Positions 45,214-52,396 of a stretch of 64,000 nucleotides of DNA are shown one piece after another. The translations under genes were made by a program, and so were the position numbers. Source of the stretch: Paralcaligenes ureilyticus (GTDB lineage Bacteria; Pseudomonadota; Gammaproteobacteria; Burkholderiales; Burkholderiaceae_B); the NCBI RefSeq assembly GCF_004346225.1, contig NZ_SMAJ01000004.1:1-64000 (forward strand), written 5' to 3'. Under the pieces are notes generated by a model that saw only the letters and a program-made list of their open reading frames with translations, ran no database searches and was not told where the DNA came from. Each line of letters opens with the position of its first letter. Position 1 is the stretch's first letter.

Positions 45214-45846
45214 TTAGGCGCGTTGAATCCAGGTGGGGGCTATCGAAGTGCCCAACCCGGCGCCGTAGCCTAGATAAATGTTCAGGCCGCCCAGCGGTTC
45301 CAGGTAACGGGCATTTTTCAAGCTACCCGCATCCACGGTTTTGAAACCTATGCTCTCGGCCAACTGGCTGGCGGTTTGCCGGGCGCGTTCGTTGTCGCTC
45401 GCCACAAACACCGTTACCTTCTGGCCGTTGCCAAAATCGGCGCCTTCAGCCAGGACTTGGGCAAACACCGTGTTGAAGGCCTTGACCACATTGGCCTGCG
45501 GTACGGCCTTGGCGATTTCTTCCGCTGCCGACGTGCTGTAGCCCAACGTCAAACCCATGAAGTCGGCGGTTAGCGGGTTGGTAATGTCAATCACGACCTT
45601 GTTGGTCAGGTCGCCCACCGATTGCAGTGCGCCGACGGCATCGCCGAAGCCAGTGGCGAGGACGACGACCTCGGCTTGGGCCGCAGCGTTGGCCGTCGCA
45701 ACGGCTGTGGCGCCCGGATTGGCGGCTGCAACAGCCTGGGCCTTTTCAAGATTGCGGGCGGTCACGGCGACCTTGTGGCCGGCGCGGGTGAGTTGTTTGA
45801 CGAAGGCTGAGCCCATGTTGCCGGCGCCGATAACGAGGATGTTCAT
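45214..45846 (-). CDS. NADPH-dependent F420 reductase-like (NADP oxidoreductase)
   Basis: The 210-residue Rossmann protein begins MNILVIGAGNMGSAFVKQLT and has the VVIDITNPLTADF and AFNTVFAQVLA blocks of the NpdG/DMI-like NADP oxidoreductase family. As F420 is absent from most betaproteobacteria, it probably reduces another substrate, or acts as a pyrroline- or imine-type reductase. The protein ends at LGGLNIYLGYGAGLG, a recognised family segment. It is convergent with the chemoreceptor. An AT-rich region upstream (45847-46110) holds its promoter. Confidence 0.85.
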   Translation of the reverse strand: MNILVIGAGNMGSAFVKQLTRAGHKVAVTARNLEKAQAVAAANPGATAVATANAAAQAEVVVLATGFGDAVGALQSVGDLTNKVVIDITNPLTADFMGLTLGYSTSAAEEIAKAVPQANVVKAFNTVFAQVLAEGADFGNGQKVTVFVASDNERARQTASQLAESIGFKTVDAGSLKNARYLEPLGGLNIYLGYGAGLGTSIAPTWIQRA

Positions 45847-46114
45847 GATGTCCCTTTACGTTGAGTTAAACCGCCTGTTGTCGGGCGGTGTTGCAAATTC
45901 GTATTGCACAGGACAAACTATATTAGCTCTTTAATTTGAGATAAATATCATAATCATAGATATATTGTTCCATAAATATGCATAATTAGTGCTGAATTTG
46001 CCATAAAGTCGGAAGGAACCGATTAATCGCCGCCTATGGATCAATGAGATACTGAATGGGTGCCATTAGCGCCCAGCAAATTCCTTATCACAACTATCGG
46101 CACGTATTTCGCAT

Positions 46115-46525
46115 TCATTTGGCCAATGCGCAAAATGCCGCCTGCGCGGCGCGTACCAAAGAGGGGTGCAGCATGCCAAGCCGGGGTATTTGGCCATGCG
46201 GTGCGGTGGGCGGCACGGAGAACCACTCGGTGGTGTAGGGCAGGTCTATGGCCTGCCTCAGATTGAACTTTGTGTCGTAACTTAGCCCGGCCGCCTCGTA
46301 GGCGGCCGGATTGCGTTCACGCAGGATCGAAAATTCGCCGCGATACAGCGCCGTGGTTCGTTGGCTGGTGCCGTAGGCGACCTGCACATGAAAGTGGGAA
46401 GCGTCATCGTCGAAGACGGCCAGGACTAGAGCGGGCCGCGGTTTTGGTCGTGGATTGATGCGATCAGGAAAATGGCACCAGACAATTTCGCCGGCGCTCG
46501 GTTCCATCCACCAGGAGGGCGCCAT
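46115..46525 (-). CDS. PemK/MazF-like toxin (large form)
   Basis: The 136-residue protein has a PemK-type beginning: AGEIVWCHFPDRINPRPKPR followed by PALVLAVFDDDASHFHVQVA and RTTALYRGEFS. It is longer than usual MazF (about 110), with a tail of about 50 residues (FNLRQAIDLPYTTEWFSVPP) that could be a family extension. A start at 46507 is also possible. It lies 6 bases after its putative antitoxin on the same strand. RNA cleavage activity is an inference. Confidence 0.75.
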   Translation of the reverse strand: MAPSWWMEPSAGEIVWCHFPDRINPRPKPRPALVLAVFDDDASHFHVQVAYGTSQRTTALYRGEFSILRERNPAAYEAAGLSYDTKFNLRQAIDLPYTTEWFSVPPTAPHGQIPRLGMLHPSLVRAAQAAFCALAK

Positions 46526-46531
46526 GCGGAT

Positions 46532-46804
46532 TTATACGTCGAACAGACGTGAACGCACCGAGTGTTTGCTGCCTTGCGGCACGTGTTTTTTGATTTGGCG
46601 AACCTGGACGGCGGTTAGCGGGCCGTCGTCAGCGTCATATTGGGGCAACACCTTGATGGCCAGTTCGTGTAGAGCCCGGTGGATGGCCTGGGTTTCGTCC
46701 ACGCCCAACCGTTCGGCCAGGCGCTTGGCGGTTTCACGTGTGATGCCGGTTGCGCTGTCGACGGTGCGGTAGCGAAAGGCGATTTGATCGGATGTGGTGC
46801 GCAT
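46532..46804 (-). CDS. Putative antitoxin of the PemK-like toxin
   Basis: This 90-residue basic-then-mixed protein (TDSATGITRETAKRLAERLG as a probable helix-turn-helix or ribbon-helix region, then ETQAIHRALHELAIKVL) precedes the PemK-like toxin and is probably its partner. I do not recognise a named antitoxin family. A 17-base palindrome lies 26 bases upstream of the start, as expected for autorepression. Confidence 0.7.
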   Translation of the reverse strand: MRTTSDQIAFRYRTVDSATGITRETAKRLAERLGVDETQAIHRALHELAIKVLPQYDADDGPLTAVQVRQIKKHVPQGSKHSVRSRLFDV

Positions 46805-46829
46805 ATTCGAACCCGTTCTCTATTTGATG

Positions 46830-46846
46830 GATATCTTTAAGATATC
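46830..46846. promoter_or_regulatory. Perfect palindrome GATATCTT-T-AAGATATC upstream of antitoxin
   Basis: Eight bases mirror exactly around a single T in the AT-rich stretch upstream of the antitoxin start. This is a likely autoregulatory operator. Confidence 0.55.
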
Positions 46847-47012
46847 TAATATTTTCGAGCCAGTCAAGCGCAGTGCGGCAAAGTTGCCCATGGCTTCCAA
46901 CTCCTCCAGCCTGGTGCGGCTTAATAATACAAACGCCCCGTGAAAATCCGCCAATGCGTTGACTTGATACACTCTCTCAACAAACAAATTCAATCAAGTT
47001 AAAAGCGTAAGA

Positions 47013-47963
47013 ATGTCGCAATATCTTTTGTCGCTGTGCAGGCGCAGCGGACATATGTTTTGGGCCGTGGCCAAGGTGATGCTTCCGGTCATGCTGGGTG
47101 TCGAGATTGCCGAGCGCTGGGGGCTGATACAGGCGGCGGGGCGGGTTATTGCGCCTGGCATGGCATTGTTGAATCTCCCGCCCGAAGCCGGCCTGGTCTG
47201 GATTTCCAGTGTCTTTGTCGGGACTTACGGCGGCATTGCCACGTTGGTAGCGGTATCGTCGTCCATACATCTCAGTCTGGGCCAGCTTAACGCCTTGTGC
47301 GTCATGCTGCTGATCGCGCATTCGATTCCGGTCGAACAGGCCATTGTGCGGGCGGCCGGTGCCAGTTTTTCCGCCACGGCCGCACTGCGCTTGAGTGTGG
47401 CCCTGTTATATGGCGCTGCGGTTGCATGGCTTAGTCGACTGACCGGCTTGATGACCGAACCTGTTTCGTTGACATGGCTTCAGGGTTCGGGATCCGTTCG
47501 GGATGCGGCAACGGGCAGCTATTGGGCGTGGGTGCAGTCGACTGCCACAACAATGCTGATGCTGCTGGCCATTATTTTTGTACTGGCCTTGTTGCTCGAT
47601 ACGCTGGAGCGTCTTCGCATTACGCCGCGCATTACGGCTTTGCTTTCGCCCTTGCTTAGGCTGTCCGGGCTCGATTCACGGGTGACGCCGGTGACGACGG
47701 TGGGCGTGCTGCTTGGGTTGACTTATGGCGGCGCGCTGATTATCGAGGCAGCCAAAAAGCATCGGCTCGATGCGCGTGCACGGTTTTTGGCGTTGGCGTG
47801 GCTTTCGCTTTCCCATGGCCTGATCGAAGACACTATCGTGGTGCTGGCGCTTGGCGCCAATGTCTGGATAGTATTGGTGGGGCGCCTGGCCATAACCATG
47901 CTGATCGTGGCCTTGCTGGCAAAATTTACTTATCGCGATTTAATCCCCCGTTTCGCTCCTTAG
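47013..47963 (+). CDS. Gate-domain membrane protein (nucleoside recognition/spore maturation type)
   Basis: The 316-residue integral membrane protein has about eight helices. It has Gate-type blocks (VGTYGGIATLVAVSSSIHLS, MLLIAHSIPVEQAIVRAAG) and a mirrored second half (VGVLLGLTYGGALIIEAAKK, SLSHGLIEDTIVVLALG). The family is related to SpmA/SpmB, FeoB and nucleoside transporters, and members are uncharacterised in proteobacteria. The weak ribosome site (GCGTAAG) suggests low expression. Its stop codon overlaps that of the opposing thioesterase by four bases. Confidence 0.8.
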   Translation: MSQYLLSLCRRSGHMFWAVAKVMLPVMLGVEIAERWGLIQAAGRVIAPGMALLNLPPEAGLVWISSVFVGTYGGIATLVAVSSSIHLSLGQLNALCVMLLIAHSIPVEQAIVRAAGASFSATAALRLSVALLYGAAVAWLSRLTGLMTEPVSLTWLQGSGSVRDAATGSYWAWVQSTATTMLMLLAIIFVLALLLDTLERLRITPRITALLSPLLRLSGLDSRVTPVTTVGVLLGLTYGGALIIEAAKKHRLDARARFLALAWLSLSHGLIEDTIVVLALGANVWIVLVGRLAITMLIVALLAKFTYRDLIPRFAP

Positions 47964-48376
47964 CTGCGTGGGCTTTGCGGGTCCGGCGCCTGGTAGTATT
48001 TGAATGAACCCACGGCTGTTGCCAGCAGCAGCGCGTCGTCCAGCCATACCTCGGCGCGCGAGAAGTAAATACTGCGCCCTTTGCGCTCGACGCGGCCCTT
48101 GGCGATCAGCACGGCGCCCGCGCCGCTATCGATGAAATTGGTTGTCAGCGACAGGGTCACGCCGCGTAAAGGGAGTTCTCCGGGGGGTGAGTAAAGCCCG
48201 CAATAACCCGCTACAGAGTCGAGCAGGGTGCAAAGGACTCCGCCGTGAACCCGGTTGGTTCGATTCTCCAGCTTTGGCGTTACCGGCAGCCGCATTTCGG
48301 CGTAGCCCGGCGACCAGTCGGTGAGGGTGACTCCGAGCCATTCAAGAAAGGGGTTTTGGATGGGTAGCTGCGCCAT
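47960..48376 (-). CDS. PaaI-family hotdog thioesterase
   Basis: The 138-residue protein has the hotdog helix motif VHGGVLCTLLDSVAGYCGL with the catalytic Asp/Glu region of PaaI-type thioesterases, plus LSLTTNFIDSGAGAVLIAKG as the late strands. It hydrolyses acyl-CoA, probably phenylacetyl or short-chain species, but substrate is unproven. It shares a four-base stop codon overlap with the opposing gate-domain gene. Confidence 0.88.
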   Translation of the reverse strand: MAQLPIQNPFLEWLGVTLTDWSPGYAEMRLPVTPKLENRTNRVHGGVLCTLLDSVAGYCGLYSPPGELPLRGVTLSLTTNFIDSGAGAVLIAKGRVERKGRSIYFSRAEVWLDDALLLATAVGSFKYYQAPDPQSPRS

Positions 48377-48439
48377 GATTGATAGGTAGTCTTAGGGCTG
48401 AAAAGACTGTATCGTACTTGAAAGCACGGGTTCCACGGT

Positions 48440-48814
48440 ATGAGAAACGCAATGAACGACGCCAAAAGACGAAAGGAACACAAGAGAAAACCGCCTCTTT
48501 ATATTCGCTTTTATCTAGGCGGGATTGTGATTCTGGTCGTTGGCTTAATAAGCGCTGTCCTGACGTATGTGCTGGCGACAGACGATAAGGCCTATGAAAT
48601 TGCGGGCGGCAAACAGTACAATTTTCAGGTGGAGCGCATAGGCGGAAAATTGGCGGTCTGGGCGGTTCATTTCAATCAATGGTTTGGTAGTTTGTGGCAC
48701 GGAAAGCCGCTGGCGTTTACGCTGGCTTTTATTTCTATCGGAGCCGCCCTGGTGTGTTTTCTGATAGCCCGAAGTCTGTCTTTTAATATGTCGTTCAAAC
48801 AAGATGATTCCTGA
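48440..48814 (+). CDS. Small two-helix membrane protein of unknown function
   Basis: I do not recognise this 124-residue protein. A basic cytoplasmic N-terminus (DAKRRKEHKRKPP) precedes one membrane helix (GGIVILVVGLISAVLTYVLA), a loop of about 50 residues, and a second helix (FTLAFISIGAALVCFLIARS). Its stop lies 11 bases inside the first possible start of the quinone oxidoreductase gene, suggesting coupled genes. ATG 48452 is an alternative start. Confidence 0.6.
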   Translation: MRNAMNDAKRRKEHKRKPPLYIRFYLGGIVILVVGLISAVLTYVLATDDKAYEIAGGKQYNFQVERIGGKLAVWAVHFNQWFGSLWHGKPLAFTLAFISIGAALVCFLIARSLSFNMSFKQDDS

Positions 48815-49838
48815 TCCTCATGGACAAATTCTGATGAGGGCCGTCCAGGCCCCCGCATTCTCGCTCGATCAATTGCGTATCGTTCAACGGCCGGTTCCTG
48901 TGCCGCGGCGCGGCGAAATTTTGTTGCGCGTGAAGGCGGCAAGCCTTAATTATCGAGACCTGGCCATACTCGCGGGCACCTATCTCCCCAATTTACCTTT
49001 GCCTTTCACCCCTGCGTCTGACGCCTGCGGGGTTGTTGAGGCGGTCGGAGAAGGCGTGAGCAGGTTTGCGGTGGGGGATCGGGCGATCCCGTGCTATATC
49101 CAGGGCTGGCACGATGGCGCACTGACGTTCGAACAGCGTTCCGGGGGGACGTTGGGCGGTCCTTTGCCAGGCGTATTGCAGGAATATGTGGTGGTGCCTG
49201 CCGAAGATGCCGTCGCCGCGCCGGCGTACTTAAGCAATGAGGAAGCCAGCACGCTTCCCATCGCTGCGCTGACGGCATGGTCTTGCCTGATGGAGGGTGG
49301 AGTGAAAGCGGGCGATACCGTGCTTGTCCAGGGTACGGGGGGCGTGGCCTTGTTCGCCTTGCAATTTGCACTGGCCTGCGGCGCGCGCGTTGTCGCCCTG
49401 ACCTCAAGCGATGCGAAGTCCAATGTACTCCGTCAAATGGGGGCCGATGCCGTCATTAATTATCGCCGGACGCCCGAATGGGCATCGGCGGTGCGTGAGG
49501 CCACCGAAGGCCGCGGCGTGGATATCGTGGTGGAAACCACGGGCACCAGCCTGGCCCAATCCCTTGCGGCCGTCGCCTTTGGCGGGTTTGTGGGCGTAAT
49601 AGGCTTTGTCGGCGGATACGAAACCCCGCTTAATATTCGCCAGCTTATCGGGCCCATGGTTCGCATGCAGGGCATTGTCGTGGGTTCTCGAGCACGCCTT
49701 GAAGGCTTGATCCGCGCCATGTCCAGGCATAACATCAAGCCGGTTGTCGACTCTGTTTTTGCGCTCGACGATATCACCACGGCTTTTCATCATATAAAGA
49801 GCGGGGCGCATGTAGGGAAGGTTGTCATTACGCTATAA
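48804..49838 (+). CDS. Zinc-independent quinone oxidoreductase (alcohol dehydrogenase family)
   Basis: The 344-residue medium-chain dehydrogenase lacks the zinc ligands of true alcohol dehydrogenases. It carries the AASLNYRDLAILAGTYLP substrate block and the NADPH-binding TVLVQGTGGVALFALQFALA. It is of the crotonase-like quinone oxidoreductase group and probably reduces quinones or enones with NADPH. The start at 48804 extends the N-terminus by 10 residues before MRAVQAP; ATG 48834 is an alternative. It is 34 bases before the second pirin gene. Confidence 0.88.
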   Translation: MIPDPHGQILMRAVQAPAFSLDQLRIVQRPVPVPRRGEILLRVKAASLNYRDLAILAGTYLPNLPLPFTPASDACGVVEAVGEGVSRFAVGDRAIPCYIQGWHDGALTFEQRSGGTLGGPLPGVLQEYVVVPAEDAVAAPAYLSNEEASTLPIAALTAWSCLMEGGVKAGDTVLVQGTGGVALFALQFALACGARVVALTSSDAKSNVLRQMGADAVINYRRTPEWASAVREATEGRGVDIVVETTGTSLAQSLAAVAFGGFVGVIGFVGGYETPLNIRQLIGPMVRMQGIVVGSRARLEGLIRAMSRHNIKPVVDSVFALDDITTAFHHIKSGAHVGKVVITL

Positions 49839-49872
49839 ACCCAAGCGCACCCAGTCCACTGGAAACCCCATT

Positions 49873-50709
49873 ATGCAACGCACCATTGAAACCATCCTTC
49901 CCTCCCAGCGCGTCATCGATGATGGCGATATGCGCTTGTGGCGCGCCTTGCCCCTGCCGGCCCGGACGTCGCTCGGGCCGTTCGTGTTCATTGATCATTA
50001 CCGGCACCACAGCCGACGCGGCATCGGCGACTCGCCCCATCCTCATGCGGGCATCGAAGTCATCAGCTATCTGCTGGAGGGTGGAGTCGAGCATCGCGAC
50101 AGCCTGGGCTTTAAAGATCGTCTGGAAGCGGGCGACGCCCAATGGATCCGTGCCGGACGCGGCATGCTGCACGCCGAACAGCCCAGCGGCGGGCGCCATG
50201 GCCTGCAACTCTGGACGAGCCTGCCGCCTGAGCAAAAACTCGCGGAGCCGGCGTACGCCTCGTTTCGCGCCGCGGACATTCCCGAGATCAAACGTGCAGG
50301 TGTGCAGGTTCGGGTGGTTGCGGGCAGGCTGGAAGGTGTGGAAGGCCCAATGAAAACCACCAGCCCGACTCTTTTCGCTCATGTACGACTGGACCCGGGA
50401 GCGAGTATTACGTTGCCGGTGGGTGACGTGGCGGAACTGGGCCTGTATGTGCTGGACGGCCGCCTCGATCGGGAGGGCGACTCCCCGCTTGGCCCAAGCG
50501 CCCTGGCGGTGCTGACATCGGGTGAGCAAATCACCTTGACGGCCACGAAGGACCAACGCGCCGATGTCGCCTTGCTGGGCGGTGCTCCGGTCCAGGGAGC
50601 CGTCCTGTTCGGCGGCCCGTTCGTTATGGATACACCCGAACGCCTGGCCCAAGCCAAGCGGGACTTTGCCAGCGGCAAAATGGGGCGGCTTGATGGCGTT
50701 CCGTTCTAA
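49873..50709 (+). CDS. Pirin-family bicupin (second copy)
   Basis: The 278-residue pirin has all metal ligands: H56 and H58 in SPHPHAGIEVISYLLEGG, H100 and E102 in GRGMLHAEQP. It has a C-terminal pirin cupin ending with the family block VMDTPERLAQAKRDFASGKMG. It is longer than the pirin at 7406, of the human-like group. The ATG at 49873 is chosen because the homologous start MQRTIETIL follows a GGAAA site; a longer frame from 49822 overlaps the upstream gene. It sits in a cluster with the quinone oxidoreductase and exonuclease III. Confidence 0.93.
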   Translation: MQRTIETILPSQRVIDDGDMRLWRALPLPARTSLGPFVFIDHYRHHSRRGIGDSPHPHAGIEVISYLLEGGVEHRDSLGFKDRLEAGDAQWIRAGRGMLHAEQPSGGRHGLQLWTSLPPEQKLAEPAYASFRAADIPEIKRAGVQVRVVAGRLEGVEGPMKTTSPTLFAHVRLDPGASITLPVGDVAELGLYVLDGRLDREGDSPLGPSALAVLTSGEQITLTATKDQRADVALLGGAPVQGAVLFGGPFVMDTPERLAQAKRDFASGKMGRLDGVPF

Positions 50710-50771
50710 TCCGGCGGTGTCTACATTAGCCCTTCGCAGTTTTTTAAATTTCACTTCGTAAACGGGAAACC

Positions 50772-51554
50772 ATGCTCCGCGTCATCTCAGCCAATCTTAA
50801 CGGAATCCGTTCCGCCGTCAACAAAGGCTTTCTTGAATGGCTTCCGAAGCAGGAAGCCGATTTTGTCTGCCTGCAGGAACTGAAGGCGCAGGCCGACAAC
50901 ATGTCCGACGGCATGCTGAACCTGCCGGGCTACGACAGTTATTTCCACTATGCTGAAAAAAAGGGCTATAGCGGCGTTGGCTTGTATGCCCGCCACAAGC
51001 CGCTGCGGGTGATCGAAGGCCTGGGCGTCCCCGAAATCGATGCCGAAGGCCGCTACCTGGAGCTGGTGTACGACAAGCTTTCGATCATTTCCCTGTACTT
51101 GCCGTCGGGTTCCAGTGGTGATCACCGCCAAGCGGCAAAGTACGTTTTCATGGAGCATTTTTTCGGGCATCTTGAAGAACTTGCTCGTTGCGGGCGGCAA
51201 GTCATCCTGTGCGGCGACTGGAACATCGCCCATAAGGAAATCGATCTGAAAAACTGGAAAGGCAATCTCAAAAACAGCGGGTTTCTGCCTGAAGAACGAG
51301 CGTGGCTCACACGCGTATTCGATGACATAGGCTGGGTAGACGTCTATCGCCATCTTTATCCCGACGCGACCAGCGAAGCGTATACGTGGTGGAGCAATCG
51401 CGGCCAGGCCCGCGCCAAAAATGTCGGCTGGCGTATCGATTATCAGATTGCAACCAAAGAGATTGCCGCCACGGCGAAAGCGGCTTCAATTTATAAGGAG
51501 GCCTGGTTTAGCGACCATGCGCCGCTGACGATAGATTACGGTTGGGAGCTTTAA
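50772..51554 (+). CDS. xth: Exodeoxyribonuclease III (AP endonuclease)
   Basis: The 260-residue EEP-fold enzyme has the catalytic Asn and Glu blocks ISANLNGIRSAVNKGF and DFVCLQELKAQ, the GDWNIAHKEIDLKN metal and phosphate site, and the late WRIDYQ and FSDHAPLTIDYGW with the Asp-His pair. It cleaves abasic sites and removes 3'-blocking groups and nucleotides from double-stranded DNA. It lies between a pirin and a RibD-C gene. Confidence 0.95.
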   Translation: MLRVISANLNGIRSAVNKGFLEWLPKQEADFVCLQELKAQADNMSDGMLNLPGYDSYFHYAEKKGYSGVGLYARHKPLRVIEGLGVPEIDAEGRYLELVYDKLSIISLYLPSGSSGDHRQAAKYVFMEHFFGHLEELARCGRQVILCGDWNIAHKEIDLKNWKGNLKNSGFLPEERAWLTRVFDDIGWVDVYRHLYPDATSEAYTWWSNRGQARAKNVGWRIDYQIATKEIAATAKAASIYKEAWFSDHAPLTIDYGWEL

Positions 51555-51569
51555 TTCGCGAGGCATGCC

Positions 51570-52217
51570 ATGTCGAAACTTCGTGTCAATAGTTTTGCGG
51601 TTTCAATCGATGGTTACGGTGCCGGACCGAACCAGGATCTTCAACATCCGCTTGGTGTAAGAGGGCCTGAATTGATGGAATGGTTTTTCCACACTCGAGT
51701 ATGGCGCCAGATGCACGGCGGGGAGGGTGGAGAGACCGGGGTCGATAACGGCATGGCAGAACAAGGCTTTGCTGGAATCGGTGCCTGGATTCTTGGACGC
51801 AACATGTTCGGCCCCGTGCGCGGCCCCTGGCCGGATGACAGCTGGAAAGGCTGGTGGGGTGATGAGCCGCCCTACCACACGCCGGTTTTTGTGCTGACGC
51901 ATCACCCGCGGCCTGTGCTCGCCATGGCTGGCGGTACGGAATTCCATTTTGTCACAGGGGGCATTCATGCCGCTCTGAAGCTGGCTACCGCCGCAGCGAA
52001 TGGCCGAGATGTTCGCCTTGGAGGAGGCGTATCCACCGTTCGGCAGTATTTGCGCGCCGGTTTGATTGACGAGCTGCATCTGGCCGTCAGGCCAGTCTTC
52101 CTCGGCTGCGGCGAATCTCTATGGGAGGGTATCGATATGCCGGCACTGGGCTATGAATGTGCGGACTCTGTCGTCGGAGAGCGTGCAACCCACGTCTTTT
52201 TGCGCAAACGGGCATGA
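51570..52217 (+). CDS. RibD C-terminal/dihydrofolate reductase-like protein
   Basis: The 215-residue protein has the RibD-C fold: LRVNSFAVSIDGYGAGPNQD at the start, GAWILGRNMFGPVRGPW as the NADP-binding strand, and GGVSTVRQYLRAGLIDELHLAV near the end. It lacks the deaminase domain of RibD. It probably reduces a pteridine- or riboflavin-like substrate, but members are broadly annotated without activity. An AGGCATGCC precedes the ATG. Confidence 0.85.
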   Translation: MSKLRVNSFAVSIDGYGAGPNQDLQHPLGVRGPELMEWFFHTRVWRQMHGGEGGETGVDNGMAEQGFAGIGAWILGRNMFGPVRGPWPDDSWKGWWGDEPPYHTPVFVLTHHPRPVLAMAGGTEFHFVTGGIHAALKLATAAANGRDVRLGGGVSTVRQYLRAGLIDELHLAVRPVFLGCGESLWEGIDMPALGYECADSVVGERATHVFLRKRA

Positions 52218-52228
52218 TCTTTACACCA

Positions 52229-52256
52229 AAGTACTATCAACTCCAGATAGATACTT
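52229..52256. terminator. Hairpin downstream of the RibD-C gene
   Basis: AAGTACTATC pairs with GATAG and TACTT with one bulged A across a 7-base loop, 12 bases after the RibD-C stop. No T tract follows, so its function as a transcript end is uncertain. Confidence 0.35.
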
Positions 52257-52396
52257 AGTGTTAATTATTGCAAATATTTCCTATGAAAGATTACACTACA
52301 AAACCTTGGACTGCATAATTCGAAAAACATGTGGCAAGTGCCTGACAAACGCACTACTGCGATCTTCGGCTGCGGTACGAGCATGGGGAAACAGGA

